A stretch of 64,000 bases of DNA from Planctomycetota bacterium (lineage in GTDB: Bacteria; Planctomycetota; B15-G4; SIAN01), in NCBI GenBank assembly GCA_028289345.1, contig JANQQL010000031.1:186001-250000 (forward strand). The letters run 5' to 3'. Shown here in pieces: positions 53,373 to 61,246 of this stretch. The notes beneath the pieces are model-generated. The model had not been told where the DNA came from, searched no databases, and saw nothing but the letters and a program-made list of their open reading frames with translations. Numbering within the stretch: position 1 is the stretch's first letter; each line of letters begins with the position of its first letter. Made by a program: the position numbers and the translations under genes.

Positions 53373-54292
53373 GACCGAGCCCCGGGGAGCAGCTCTTGCA
53401 GCCGCTGCTCGGTCATCGAGCGCCCTCGAAAGCCGTCCCACAAGCCGCGAATCTTCCACCAGGCGGCCGCCGGACGACGCCGGAACAAGCCATACAGCAT
53501 CGCCGCAGGTGTGGTCACTACGTCAAAAAGCACGAAGCTCAGCCAGCGGCGCAAGTTGCCATGCTTGCGCAACAACGCACAAGAACCGAGCGCATTGAGG
53601 TACTTGCGAAGCGGAGTGTATCCGCCCCCACTGGCAAACGAGCCCACATGCACGACCACCGAGCGGGGTTCGTAGCGGATGCGGTTGCCGGCACCAGTGG
53701 CGCGGATGCAGTAGTCCACGTCCTCCAGATAGCAGAAGAAGCGTTCGTCCAACTCTCCCAGAACGGTCCAGACAGAACGGGACAGCAGCCACACCGTGGC
53801 CGGCAAGAACGTCACGTCGCACGGGTCGTTGAACTGTCCCCGGTCGATGCTGCGATGTCCCCGCAACCGCGTCATGTTCAGCCCAAACGTGACATCCCCG
53901 CCGGCACACCAGACGCGAGCCGGCTGTCCGGGGAGGAGAAGTTTTGGCCCCGCGATCGCGGCGCCTTCGTCGAGGGCTCGCTGCAGCGGCTCGAGGAATC
54001 CTTCTCCCACACAAGTGTCGGGATTCAACAGCAGCACACGTTCCACGGATCGCTTCAAGAGCACCCGAACTCCCGCGTTGATGCCGGCCGCAAACCCGCC
54101 GTTGTGAGAAAGTCGAAGGACGTCCAGATTGTCGCGGATGGTCAGGTCGTCGAGGGACCCGTCGGTGGAAGCATTGTCCACGATCAACACGGGGAGATCC
54201 CGGGCATCGGATCTTTCCAGCGACGCCAGGCAGTCCGCCAGGGACGCCCCCGAGTTGTAGTTCAGAATCAGGATGTGAGTGGCTTCAGCCAT
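53369..54292 (-). CDS. GT2 rhamnosyltransferase-like protein
   Basis: GT-A transferase of the WbbL/RfbF type: ILILNYNSGASLADCLASLE, VLIVDNASTDGS, LSHNGGFAAGINAGVR, VLLLNPDTCVGEGF, then ERFFCYLEDVDYCIRATGAG, which carries the catalytic-base ED[VF]D motif. C-terminal amphipathic helices end in a basic segment. 307 residues. Starts 9 bases after the stop of the PaaK-like ligase and is coupled to the downstream GT4 gene. Confidence 0.9.
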   Translation of the reverse strand: MAEATHILILNYNSGASLADCLASLERSDARDLPVLIVDNASTDGSLDDLTIRDNLDVLRLSHNGGFAAGINAGVRVLLKRSVERVLLLNPDTCVGEGFLEPLQRALDEGAAIAGPKLLLPGQPARVWCAGGDVTFGLNMTRLRGHRSIDRGQFNDPCDVTFLPATVWLLSRSVWTVLGELDERFFCYLEDVDYCIRATGAGNRIRYEPRSVVVHVGSFASGGGYTPLRKYLNALGSCALLRKHGNLRRWLSFVLFDVVTTPAAMLYGLFRRRPAAAWWKIRGLWDGFRGRSMTEQRLQELLPGARS

Positions 54293-54301
54293 CGCACTGC
54301 G

Positions 54302-55594
54302 TCAGCGTCCCCTCTCCCCGATCTGAAAGCGTCGCGCCTTGAGTTCATAGCGTGGCAGGGTCCCCGGGGGGACCACTTCGATCTGGGGTCGAAGGCTCAA
54401 GTTTCGGTGCAGCAGGTCACCCAGTTCCTTGGCGACGCGCACCGCATCCCCGTCGGCCTCGATCTGCAACACCAGCTCCGCCATCTCCTCCCGCTTGTCG
54501 ATCCGCCCCTGGAACTCGACCACGTCGGGGAACTCCCGAACCAGGTTTTCGATGGCGCTCGGATACACGTTGATCCCGCGGACGACCACCATGTCGTCCA
54601 CCCGACTCTGCACGCCGCCAGGAAGGTAGGCGGTGGCCCGGCCACACGCGCAGGGCCTTCGACACAGCTCGACGTAATCTCCGGTTCGGTAGCGAATCAG
54701 CGGACTACCGGTCCGTCCCAGATTGCTGAGAACCAATTCGCCGCGGCTCGTTCCCTCCTCGTCAGGGGTGACCCGTTGCTCCCCCCCGGGCTCTACCACC
54801 TCGGCGACGAACTCCCGTTCGAGGATGTGCAGGTTGGTGTCGATTCCGCAGGAGAATCCCCACGCTCCGATCTCCGTCGCCCCGACATGATCCACGGCAC
54901 GCGCTCCGAACGCTTGTTCCAAACGAGCTTTCACATTGGGAACGCTGGCACCTGGTTCGCCCGCGTGAAGAGTCAACCGAACCGCGCTTCCCGGCAAGTC
55001 GACACCCAGGTGGCGCGCCACCTCGGCCAGGCGCAGCGCATAGGTCGGTGTGCACACCACGACCGTGCACTCTGTCTGCAGAATGGTCTCCAAACGCTGT
55101 TCGGTCGACAGTCCTCCTCCAGGCAATGCCAAGGTCCCCGCCTGGGTGGCTGCTTCGAACGCGGTCCAGAAGCCGATGAACGGGCCGAAAGAAAAGGCCA
55201 GGAACACCCGGTCGTCCGGAGTCACACCAGCGGCCTGGTAAATCTGCTTCCAACAATCCAGCCACCACTGCCAACTCTTTGCGGTGTCTAGCCAGCGGAG
55301 GGGTTGGCCCGTCGTCCCCGAGGTCTGATGCATGCGCACGTAGTCCGACCTGGCGGCGGTCAAGTTGCTTCCGAAGGGACCGTTCCGCAGCTGGTCGTCG
55401 ACCAACTCACTCTTGAGAGTGAACGGGACCTGGTCGAGATGGTCAAACGTCGGCAGCCGGCTGGCAGAGAATCCAGCTTGGCGCCACTTCGCGGCGTACC
55501 AAGGATTGCGCTCGAACACCTCGGCTGCCAAGCGATCGAACTTCGGGCGTTGCTCGCCAGCCACGGGGAACAAGGAGTCGAATGCTTGGTTCAT
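54302..55594 (-). CDS. PaaK-like aryl-CoA / phenylacetate-CoA ligase
   Basis: Adenylate-forming enzyme. P-loop MHQTSGTTGQPLRWLDT, aromatic-pocket region SFGPFIGFWTAFEAA, DHVGATEIGAWGFSC, GTGSPLIRYRTGDYV-like adenylation motif (RTGSPLIRYRTGDYV) and VDDMVVVRGINVYPSAIENL, the PaaK C-terminal hinge. 430 residues, standard for PaaK. Two contexts compete: downstream lie glycosyltransferases, where PaaK/CapK homologues occur in polysaccharide clusters; upstream, 276 bases away on the same strand, is a 4-hydroxybenzoyl-CoA-reductase-type operon, to which an aryl-CoA ligase would supply substrate. The second is favoured by the gene content. Confidence 0.85.
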   Translation of the reverse strand: MNQAFDSLFPVAGEQRPKFDRLAAEVFERNPWYAAKWRQAGFSASRLPTFDHLDQVPFTLKSELVDDQLRNGPFGSNLTAARSDYVRMHQTSGTTGQPLRWLDTAKSWQWWLDCWKQIYQAAGVTPDDRVFLAFSFGPFIGFWTAFEAATQAGTLALPGGGLSTEQRLETILQTECTVVVCTPTYALRLAEVARHLGVDLPGSAVRLTLHAGEPGASVPNVKARLEQAFGARAVDHVGATEIGAWGFSCGIDTNLHILEREFVAEVVEPGGEQRVTPDEEGTSRGELVLSNLGRTGSPLIRYRTGDYVELCRRPCACGRATAYLPGGVQSRVDDMVVVRGINVYPSAIENLVREFPDVVEFQGRIDKREEMAELVLQIEADGDAVRVAKELGDLLHRNLSLRPQIEVVPPGTLPRYELKARRFQIGERGR

Positions 55595-55870
55595 CGCCAG
55601 CCTTGGTGGGAATCCGCGGGATTCCCCGCGGCCCTGCTCGACCCGCCTGCTCGCCCTCTCCCATTCATCTTGGGATCATTCCTCCGCCACCGATCCAGAA
55701 CTCGAACCTCCCCTCGCCGACCTCTCTTCCCCTCGCGGAACTCGCGGCAAGCAGAGACGGTCGCCAAAGATCCCAGAGCAAATCCGGTGCGATGAGACAC
55801 AAACGGCTGCCCTCCCAATCCTGGCCATAAGATTCATCGGCACGGCTGGGGACAAACCCTGAAGGCCGGG

Positions 55871-56902
55871 TCACGGGACGGCGGCTAGCTGATGGCGGGC
55901 AATTCGGACCCGATCTTCCGTCATGTCCTCTCCCCGAAGCTCTCGCAAGGCGTAACGAGTGAATTCTCCGATCACCCGCTTCCTCCAGTGCAGCAAAAAG
56001 TCGGTGTTGTCCATGGGCCGACCGACCTTCGATGCCAGACCGGCCGCTTCCTGGATCACGTCATCGGTGAGTTGCTTGCCGACCAGGAATGCGCTGGCTT
56101 CGTCGCATGCGAGTGGCTGGGACGCCACTGCTCCGAGAACCACTCGCGCTTCCGTCACTTCGTCTCCGTCGAAATGCGCGGCGGCGGCGACCGACAGCAC
56201 CGGGAAGTCGAACGATCCCCGTCGGCGCAGTTTCCAGTAGGTGCTTCGCCAACCCGCCGATGGCTCCAGCAGGACATCGGTGAGGATTTCTTCTCGGCGT
56301 CGGGTGAGGTAGTGAATGCCGTCGTTCTGATACAGGTCTTTGACCGCGACCTCGCGTTCGCCATCGGCGGCGACCAGGCGCACGATTCCTCCCAAGGCCA
56401 TCAGTGCAGGGGCAACGTCCGTCGACGACACCGCCAAGCACTTGGAACTCGAGGGCGCAACCCAGCAGGTTTCTCCGTCCTTCTTCATGCAGAAGTCGAT
56501 GGCTTTGCGCCATTCGTAATTCTGGTCGTAGTAGTTGCAACGGGTGTCCAGGCAGAGGTTCCCGCCAAGGGTCGCCATGTTGCGCAGTTGACCCGTCGCC
56601 ACTTGCACCGCCGCTTGAAACAACGCGGGGTAGAGTTTCTCGACTCGAGGGTCGCGACACAGCTCGTTCAGGGTCAGGCCCGCCCCGAGCCGCAAGCCGC
56701 TGCCGTTGCTGCTGGCGCGGAGCTCGGGCACTCCTCGCAGTCCAATGACGGTCCGCGGGACTTGCTGACGTCGCTTCATGTTGGGCAACAGGTCGGTCCC
56801 CCCTGCCAGCAACATTCCGGACGGCCCCTCTTCGGCCAACATGGTGGCCGCTTCCTGCACCGAACGTGGTGCCCGATATTCGAATCGCGGGAGCCGCATC
56901 AT
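55871..56902 (-). CDS. hcrB: FAD subunit of 4-hydroxybenzoyl-CoA-reductase-type enzyme
   Basis: Flavin subunit of a molybdenum hydroxylase. FAD motifs LLAGGTDLLPNMK (about 32-44) and TLGGNLCLDTRC. Between the two FAD blocks is an insert with Cys122, Cys138, Cys146 and Cys155 (C-x15-C-x7-C-x8-C). To my knowledge the beta subunit of Thauera aromatica 4-hydroxybenzoyl-CoA reductase binds its extra 4Fe-4S cluster with cysteines of just this numbering, a feature absent from ordinary xanthine dehydrogenases. C-terminal CO_deh_flav_C domain from about 225. 343 residues. ATG overlaps the stop of the Mo subunit gene. Confidence 0.87.
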   Translation of the reverse strand: MMRLPRFEYRAPRSVQEAATMLAEEGPSGMLLAGGTDLLPNMKRRQQVPRTVIGLRGVPELRASSNGSGLRLGAGLTLNELCRDPRVEKLYPALFQAAVQVATGQLRNMATLGGNLCLDTRCNYYDQNYEWRKAIDFCMKKDGETCWVAPSSSKCLAVSSTDVAPALMALGGIVRLVAADGEREVAVKDLYQNDGIHYLTRRREEILTDVLLEPSAGWRSTYWKLRRRGSFDFPVLSVAAAAHFDGDEVTEARVVLGAVASQPLACDEASAFLVGKQLTDDVIQEAAGLASKVGRPMDNTDFLLHWRKRVIGEFTRYALRELRGEDMTEDRVRIARHQLAAVP

Positions 56903-59355
56903 GGCTGGTTGACCTTTGCTTTCTTCTTCGCGGAGTCGGGTTGGTCGATGGCGCTCCCATCCCCCCCCTCGATCGGCGGCGGAATGACCGACGGATTGGG
57001 CCAGGGGACGTCGGGAAACTTCTCTGGACCGTAGCGCCCCTCTTTTCCGCGCCTCTGCAAGTCCAGCGCCTTCAGAACCTTCTCGGGAGTCACCGGAACT
57101 TCATCAATGCGAACCCCAACCGCATCGAAGACCGCGTTGCAAACCGCTGGCATGATCGGCAGCAGCGGCCCCTGCCCCACCTCTTTGGCGCCGAACGGTC
57201 CGTTCGGATCCGGATCTTCGATGATCTCGGTGACCACGTCGCACATGTCGTGAGTGGTCGGACTCTTGTATTCCAGAATGGATGGGAACTTGTGCACCAA
57301 GGCGTTCGAAAGTCGGGACGGCAGTCGACGGAAGGTCTGTTCCTCCATCAGTGCCTCCCCAAGCCCCATGTACACGCTGCCTTCGACCTGGCCGCGCACC
57401 AGGGTGGGATTCAAAGAACGGCCGACGTCGTGGGCCATCCAAATTTTCGGCACGCTGATCCAGCCGGTCTCTTCGTCGATTTCGACCTCGGCAACCGCGG
57501 CGCTGTACGAATAGGCGGGACTGGGACCGACGCCCCCTCCCTTGTAGCGAGCCGGGGAAGGCGGCGGCGTGTAGGAGCCCACCGCGCCGATGGTGCCAAG
57601 TTTCGCTTCGGACAGACACACGGCCTCCTGAAAGCTAACCCCGTGCTCTGGGTTCTCCGCATCGAACACGCGGCGATCCGCAAACACCAATCGGTTGCGC
57701 GGGATCTCCAAGTGCTTGGCGATGACTCCGGCGATCTGATCGCGGGCGTTCTCGGCCGCTTGAATCGCAGCGTTGCCCATCATCAACGTGACCCGGCTGG
57801 AATAGGAGCCGAGGTCGACCGGGGTCAGATCGGTGTCCGCCGTGACCGCCCGGATGTCGAACGGCTCGATTCCCAACACTTCTGCCACGAGTCCGACCAA
57901 GACGTCGTCAGAACCCTGGCCGATTTCGGTGCAGCCACAGAACGCGGTGACTCCTCCACTTCGGTCCAGCTTCAACTGCACCCCGGAGTGGGGCATCTTG
58001 TTCCAGTAGATCGGCAAGCCTGCGCCCGACAAGTACGACGCGCAGGCGATCCCGACTCCCCGTCCGCGGGGCAGCTTGCGAAAGCGCTTCTTCCAATCGG
58101 ACACGTCCACCACGCGACGAATGCACTCGGCGAGACCGATGGTGCCGATCCGCATGTAGTTGGCGGTCACCGTGTTCGGCTTGGCGACAATCTTCAAGCG
58201 CAAGTCCGCCGGATCCATCTCCAGACGCTCGGCGATCTTGTCCAGCTGGATCTCTTGGCCGAAACGAGGCTGGGGCGTGCCGTGCCCCCGCTTTGGTCCA
58301 CACGGCGGCTTGTTGGTGAACACCCGACATCCCTGGAAGTGATAGCGGGGGACGTCGTAGGTCACCGTCTGCAAGGCGCCGGTGTAAAAGGTGCTCGCCA
58401 CTCCGTAGGAGCCGTAGCCGCCTCCGTCGACAAGGGTCTTCAAGTGCATCGCGGTGATCTCGCCGGTCTTCTTGACGCCGGTCTTGATCTCCATGAGCAC
58501 CGGATGGCGGCCGCGGTGGCAGTAGAAGACTTCTTCGCGAGTCATGCACACTTTGACGGGACGGCCCAACACCAGGGCTGCCTTTGCCGCGCAGACCTCG
58601 TGGTGAAAGATATCACTCTTGGCCCCAAAACCACCGCCATTCGAGGTCGCAATCACGCGGATGTGGGCAGCCGGAATCTCCAGCGCCTTGGCAAGCGCTC
58701 GATGCACGTAGTGCGGCGTCTGGGTGCTGGACCACAGGGTCACTTTCCCATCCAGGTCGACCGCCGCCACGCTGGCATGCTGCTCCAAAGCGAGGTGGTT
58801 GTTGCCCTGATAGAAGAAGCGATCTTCGAAGATCTCGTCCGCCTCGCCGAAGCCTTTGTCCATGTCTCCGAACTGGAGATTGATCAGCTTGTGGATGTTG
58901 CCTTGGCCGCAGTAGTCATGAATGCGCGGTTCGTCGTGCTGCAGACTCTCTTCCGGCTCGGCGAAGGTCCGCAAGGGCTCGTACTTGACGTCCACCAGGT
59001 CCATGGCTTCGAAGGCAGTCAGTTCGTCGCGAGCGACGATCGCCGCCACCGGGTCTCCCACGTAGCGCACCTTGTCTTGGCAAAGCGGGTGCTCATCCTG
59101 ACTGACCGGAAGGATGCCGTACGGGATCGTCAGGTCCTTGCCAGTCAGCACCAGCATCACTCCCGGGTGAGCCAATGCACGGGAGGGGTCGATGCTCAAA
59201 ATCTTGGCGTGGGGATGAGGCGACCGCAGCAGTTTCATCCACACCATGCGCGGCATGACGATGTCGTCCGCGTAAACGGTCTTGCCGGTGACCTTGGCCC
59301 GCCCATCGACTCGACGCCGTGGATGCCCGACCACCTGAAATTCCGAACCCTTCAT
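56899..59355 (-). CDS. hcrA: molybdenum subunit of 4-hydroxybenzoyl-CoA-reductase-type enzyme
   Basis: Large Mo-cofactor subunit of the xanthine oxidase family. ATG 59355 (MKGSEFQVVG) overlaps the stop of the 2Fe-2S gene. Motifs: RVDGRAKVTGKTVYADDI, ATSNGGGFGAKSDIFHHEV (Mo-cofactor loop), TEIGQGSDDVLV, HDVGRSLNPTLVRGQVEGS and GPFGAKEVGQGPLLPIMPAV, whose Glu is the usual catalytic-base position. A proline-rich tail is extra. 818 residues including this tail. In HCR-type enzymes the Mo site removes the para-hydroxyl of 4-hydroxybenzoyl-CoA reductively. Substrate here is inferred from the FAD-subunit cluster. Confidence 0.87.
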   Translation of the reverse strand: MKGSEFQVVGHPRRRVDGRAKVTGKTVYADDIVMPRMVWMKLLRSPHPHAKILSIDPSRALAHPGVMLVLTGKDLTIPYGILPVSQDEHPLCQDKVRYVGDPVAAIVARDELTAFEAMDLVDVKYEPLRTFAEPEESLQHDEPRIHDYCGQGNIHKLINLQFGDMDKGFGEADEIFEDRFFYQGNNHLALEQHASVAAVDLDGKVTLWSSTQTPHYVHRALAKALEIPAAHIRVIATSNGGGFGAKSDIFHHEVCAAKAALVLGRPVKVCMTREEVFYCHRGRHPVLMEIKTGVKKTGEITAMHLKTLVDGGGYGSYGVASTFYTGALQTVTYDVPRYHFQGCRVFTNKPPCGPKRGHGTPQPRFGQEIQLDKIAERLEMDPADLRLKIVAKPNTVTANYMRIGTIGLAECIRRVVDVSDWKKRFRKLPRGRGVGIACASYLSGAGLPIYWNKMPHSGVQLKLDRSGGVTAFCGCTEIGQGSDDVLVGLVAEVLGIEPFDIRAVTADTDLTPVDLGSYSSRVTLMMGNAAIQAAENARDQIAGVIAKHLEIPRNRLVFADRRVFDAENPEHGVSFQEAVCLSEAKLGTIGAVGSYTPPPSPARYKGGGVGPSPAYSYSAAVAEVEIDEETGWISVPKIWMAHDVGRSLNPTLVRGQVEGSVYMGLGEALMEEQTFRRLPSRLSNALVHKFPSILEYKSPTTHDMCDVVTEIIEDPDPNGPFGAKEVGQGPLLPIMPAVCNAVFDAVGVRIDEVPVTPEKVLKALDLQRRGKEGRYGPEKFPDVPWPNPSVIPPPIEGGDGSAIDQPDSAKKKAKVNQP

Positions 59356-59864
59356 GAATCGGCCTTTCGTTCCCCGCAGCGCACCACGGCCTCTTCCACG
59401 GACTCGAAGATCTGGAGGTATCCCGTGCAGCGACACAGGTTGCCGGCAAGGACTTCTCGAATCTGTTCACGGCTCGGGGTTCCCACCTCTTCCAGCAGGT
59501 GTTTGGCGGTCACCAGGATGCCCGGCGTGCAGTAGCCGCATTGCGCGCCACCAAGATCGGCGAACGCCTCCTGCAAGGGATGCAACTCGTTGCCTTCCAT
59601 GAGCCCCTCGACGGTCTCGACTTGCCGGCCATCGCATTCGACCCCGAGCACCAGGCAAGAGAGCACCGGCTGGCCATCCAGCAACACGGCGCAGGCCCCA
59701 CATTCCCCCAGCTCGCAGCCGTGCTTGGTGCCCGGGAGGTTCATGTCTTCACGCAACACTTCGAGCAACGTCTTGTACGAGGCAAACAACACCTCGGATT
59801 CCTCGCCGTTCACCGTAAGGGTGATGCGCGCGTTGCTGGGTTGCGGCTGCGGGGTCGCGGTCAC
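59352..59864 (-). CDS. hcrC: 2Fe-2S subunit of 4-hydroxybenzoyl-CoA-reductase-type enzyme
   Basis: Small iron-sulfur subunit. Plant-type 2Fe-2S cysteines Cys50, 55, 58 and 70 (HGCELGECGACAV, LSC) and the second cluster Cys109, 112, 144 and 146 (QCGYCTPG, NLCRCTGY). GTG at 59864 chosen: AAGGAAGG lies about ten bases upstream and the family's beta-grasp fold begins 13 residues in (ITLTVNGEE). 170 residues. First structural gene after the TetR regulator, followed by Mo then FAD genes with four-base overlaps. Confidence 0.9.
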   Translation of the reverse strand: MTATPQPQPSNARITLTVNGEESEVLFASYKTLLEVLREDMNLPGTKHGCELGECGACAVLLDGQPVLSCLVLGVECDGRQVETVEGLMEGNELHPLQEAFADLGGAQCGYCTPGILVTAKHLLEEVGTPSREQIREVLAGNLCRCTGYLQIFESVEEAVVRCGERKADS

Positions 59865-59895
59865 GAATCGAAATCCTTCCTTGCAAGACAGGCGG

Positions 59896-60516
59896 TCAAG
59901 CTTTGAGTCCACGGATGAGGTAATGGGCGAACGACTCGGCAATTTGCGCGGCAGACTGGGGACCCTCGGGACGGAACCAACGGGCGGTCCAGTTGAGAGC
60001 TCCGAGAACCGCTTTGGTCACGATCGGAGCATCGTCGGCGCGAAACTCCCCCGACACGATCCCCTGCCCCACCAGTTCCGCCAAACCGGCTTCGTAGCGG
60101 TCTCTCTTGCCCACCACTTGGTCCCGCAACTCGATGGGCAACGCATCCACTTCGAAGTGGGCAGCGGAGCCTTCCAACTCTTCCAGCAGGTAGCGGACAT
60201 GGGTGACCAGCACGCTGTGCAATCGCACCGCGACCGGTCCGGAACGGTTGCTTTCTTGTTCCAAGACCCCGAGCATGTGCCGCAGCCAACGATCCTGGCA
60301 GTAGTAAAGGATCTCGTGTTTGCCCTGGAAGTAGTGGTACAGGTTGCCCGGGGACAGATCCGCCTCGGCGGCGATGTCGCGCATCCCGGCCTGGGCGTAG
60401 CCGAGGCGACGAAAGGTGCGGGCAGCCGCTCGGAGAATTCCCCGGCGGCGCTCCTCTGCACGGCGCTGAGCCCGCTCCTCCCCAGGCGTTGAACGCTTGT
60501 TCGACAATTGAACCAT
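59896..60516 (-). CDS. TetR-family transcriptional regulator
   Basis: HTH in the first 60 residues: RRGILRAAARTFRRLGYAQAGMRDIAAEADLSPGNLYHYFQGKHEIL is the TetR signature (given here in pieces: AARTFRRLGYAQAGM, IAAEADLSPGNLYHYF). Ligand-binding helical domain follows; QSAAQIAESFAHYLIRGL is typical of AcrR-like members. 206 residues. Its own ATG sits in the centre of a palindrome, and the reductase genes start 31 bases downstream on the same strand, so it is the likely repressor of the aromatic operon, released by an acyl-CoA or aromatic ligand. Confidence 0.88.
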   Translation of the reverse strand: MVQLSNKRSTPGEERAQRRAEERRRGILRAAARTFRRLGYAQAGMRDIAAEADLSPGNLYHYFQGKHEILYYCQDRWLRHMLGVLEQESNRSGPVAVRLHSVLVTHVRYLLEELEGSAAHFEVDALPIELRDQVVGKRDRYEAGLAELVGQGIVSGEFRADDAPIVTKAVLGALNWTARWFRPEGPQSAAQIAESFAHYLIRGLKA

Positions 60517-60528
60517 GGTTCGAATTGT
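60504..60528. promoter_or_regulatory. palindrome over the tetR start codon, probable operator
   Basis: GAACCATGGTTC (60510-60521) is a perfect 12-bp palindrome whose centre is the start codon of the TetR gene, with outer arms ACAATT (60504-60509) and AATTGT (60523-60528) displaced by one base. It also lies within 60 bases of the divergent NUDIX start. Binding here would block both transcription and initiation of the regulator. Confidence 0.55.
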
Positions 60529-60584
60529 GCGGTGTCCGGGGGATCCGGTCAAGACCCCGGTGGACCGCGCTCGGAAAGGCCCCC

Positions 60585-61139
60585 ATGCCCCGCAATCCCT
60601 GGACGCGCCAGGCGTCCCGCAAGGTCTACGAAACGGAGTGGTTCAGCGTCCGCCGCGACGACGTGCTGCGACCCGACGGGCAACCCGGGGTGTACAGCGT
60701 GATCGAAGCCGAGCGTCACGCGTTGGGAGTCGTGCCACTGTGGGACGACGGCACCATCACCTTGGTTGGACAGCACCGCTATCCCCTGGATCAATACTCG
60801 TGGGAGATCCCCGAAGGCGGTGGTGACAAGGACGCTGACCCCGTGGAGGAAGCGAAGCGCGAGCTGCGCGAGGAAACCGGACTCACTGCGGCGCGCTGGG
60901 ATTCCCTTGGCAGCGCACACCTCTCCAACTGTTTCCTCGACGAAACCTGCTTCTTCTACTTGGCACGAGACCTCACCCAAGGACCGGACGATCCCGGCGG
61001 GGACGAGGAACTCACCGTGAAACGGGTTCCCCTAGAGGAAGCCGTGGCGATGGCTCAGGACGGCCGAATCACCGATGCGATGACCCTGGTCGCACTGTTT
61101 CGACTGCAACCATGGCTGCACGGTTCCTCACTGGCATGA
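60585..61139 (+). CDS. NUDIX hydrolase, ADP-ribose/NDP-sugar type
   Basis: ATG 60585 (MPRNPWTRQAS). N-terminal strands as in NudF-type ADP-sugar pyrophosphatases (SRKVYETEWFSVRRDDV, YSVIEAERHALGVVPLWDDGTITLVGQHRYPLDQYSWEIPEGG in pieces). Nudix box core RELREETGL with GGGDKDADPVEEAK before it; the conserved first Glu of the box appears to be Ala. 184 residues. Divergent from the TetR gene. Could clean up ADP-ribose or nucleotide-sugars; activity unproven. Confidence 0.85.
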   Translation: MPRNPWTRQASRKVYETEWFSVRRDDVLRPDGQPGVYSVIEAERHALGVVPLWDDGTITLVGQHRYPLDQYSWEIPEGGGDKDADPVEEAKRELREETGLTAARWDSLGSAHLSNCFLDETCFFYLARDLTQGPDDPGGDEELTVKRVPLEEAVAMAQDGRITDAMTLVALFRLQPWLHGSSLA

Positions 61140-61246
61140 GGCCTGTCGATCGGCAGTGAGTCGGCCATGAACCATCAACACCCGCAACGCGGGAACCGTT
61201 CCACAACCACGACACCGTCCAAACAATTCTGAGAAGCGGTCGCGAC

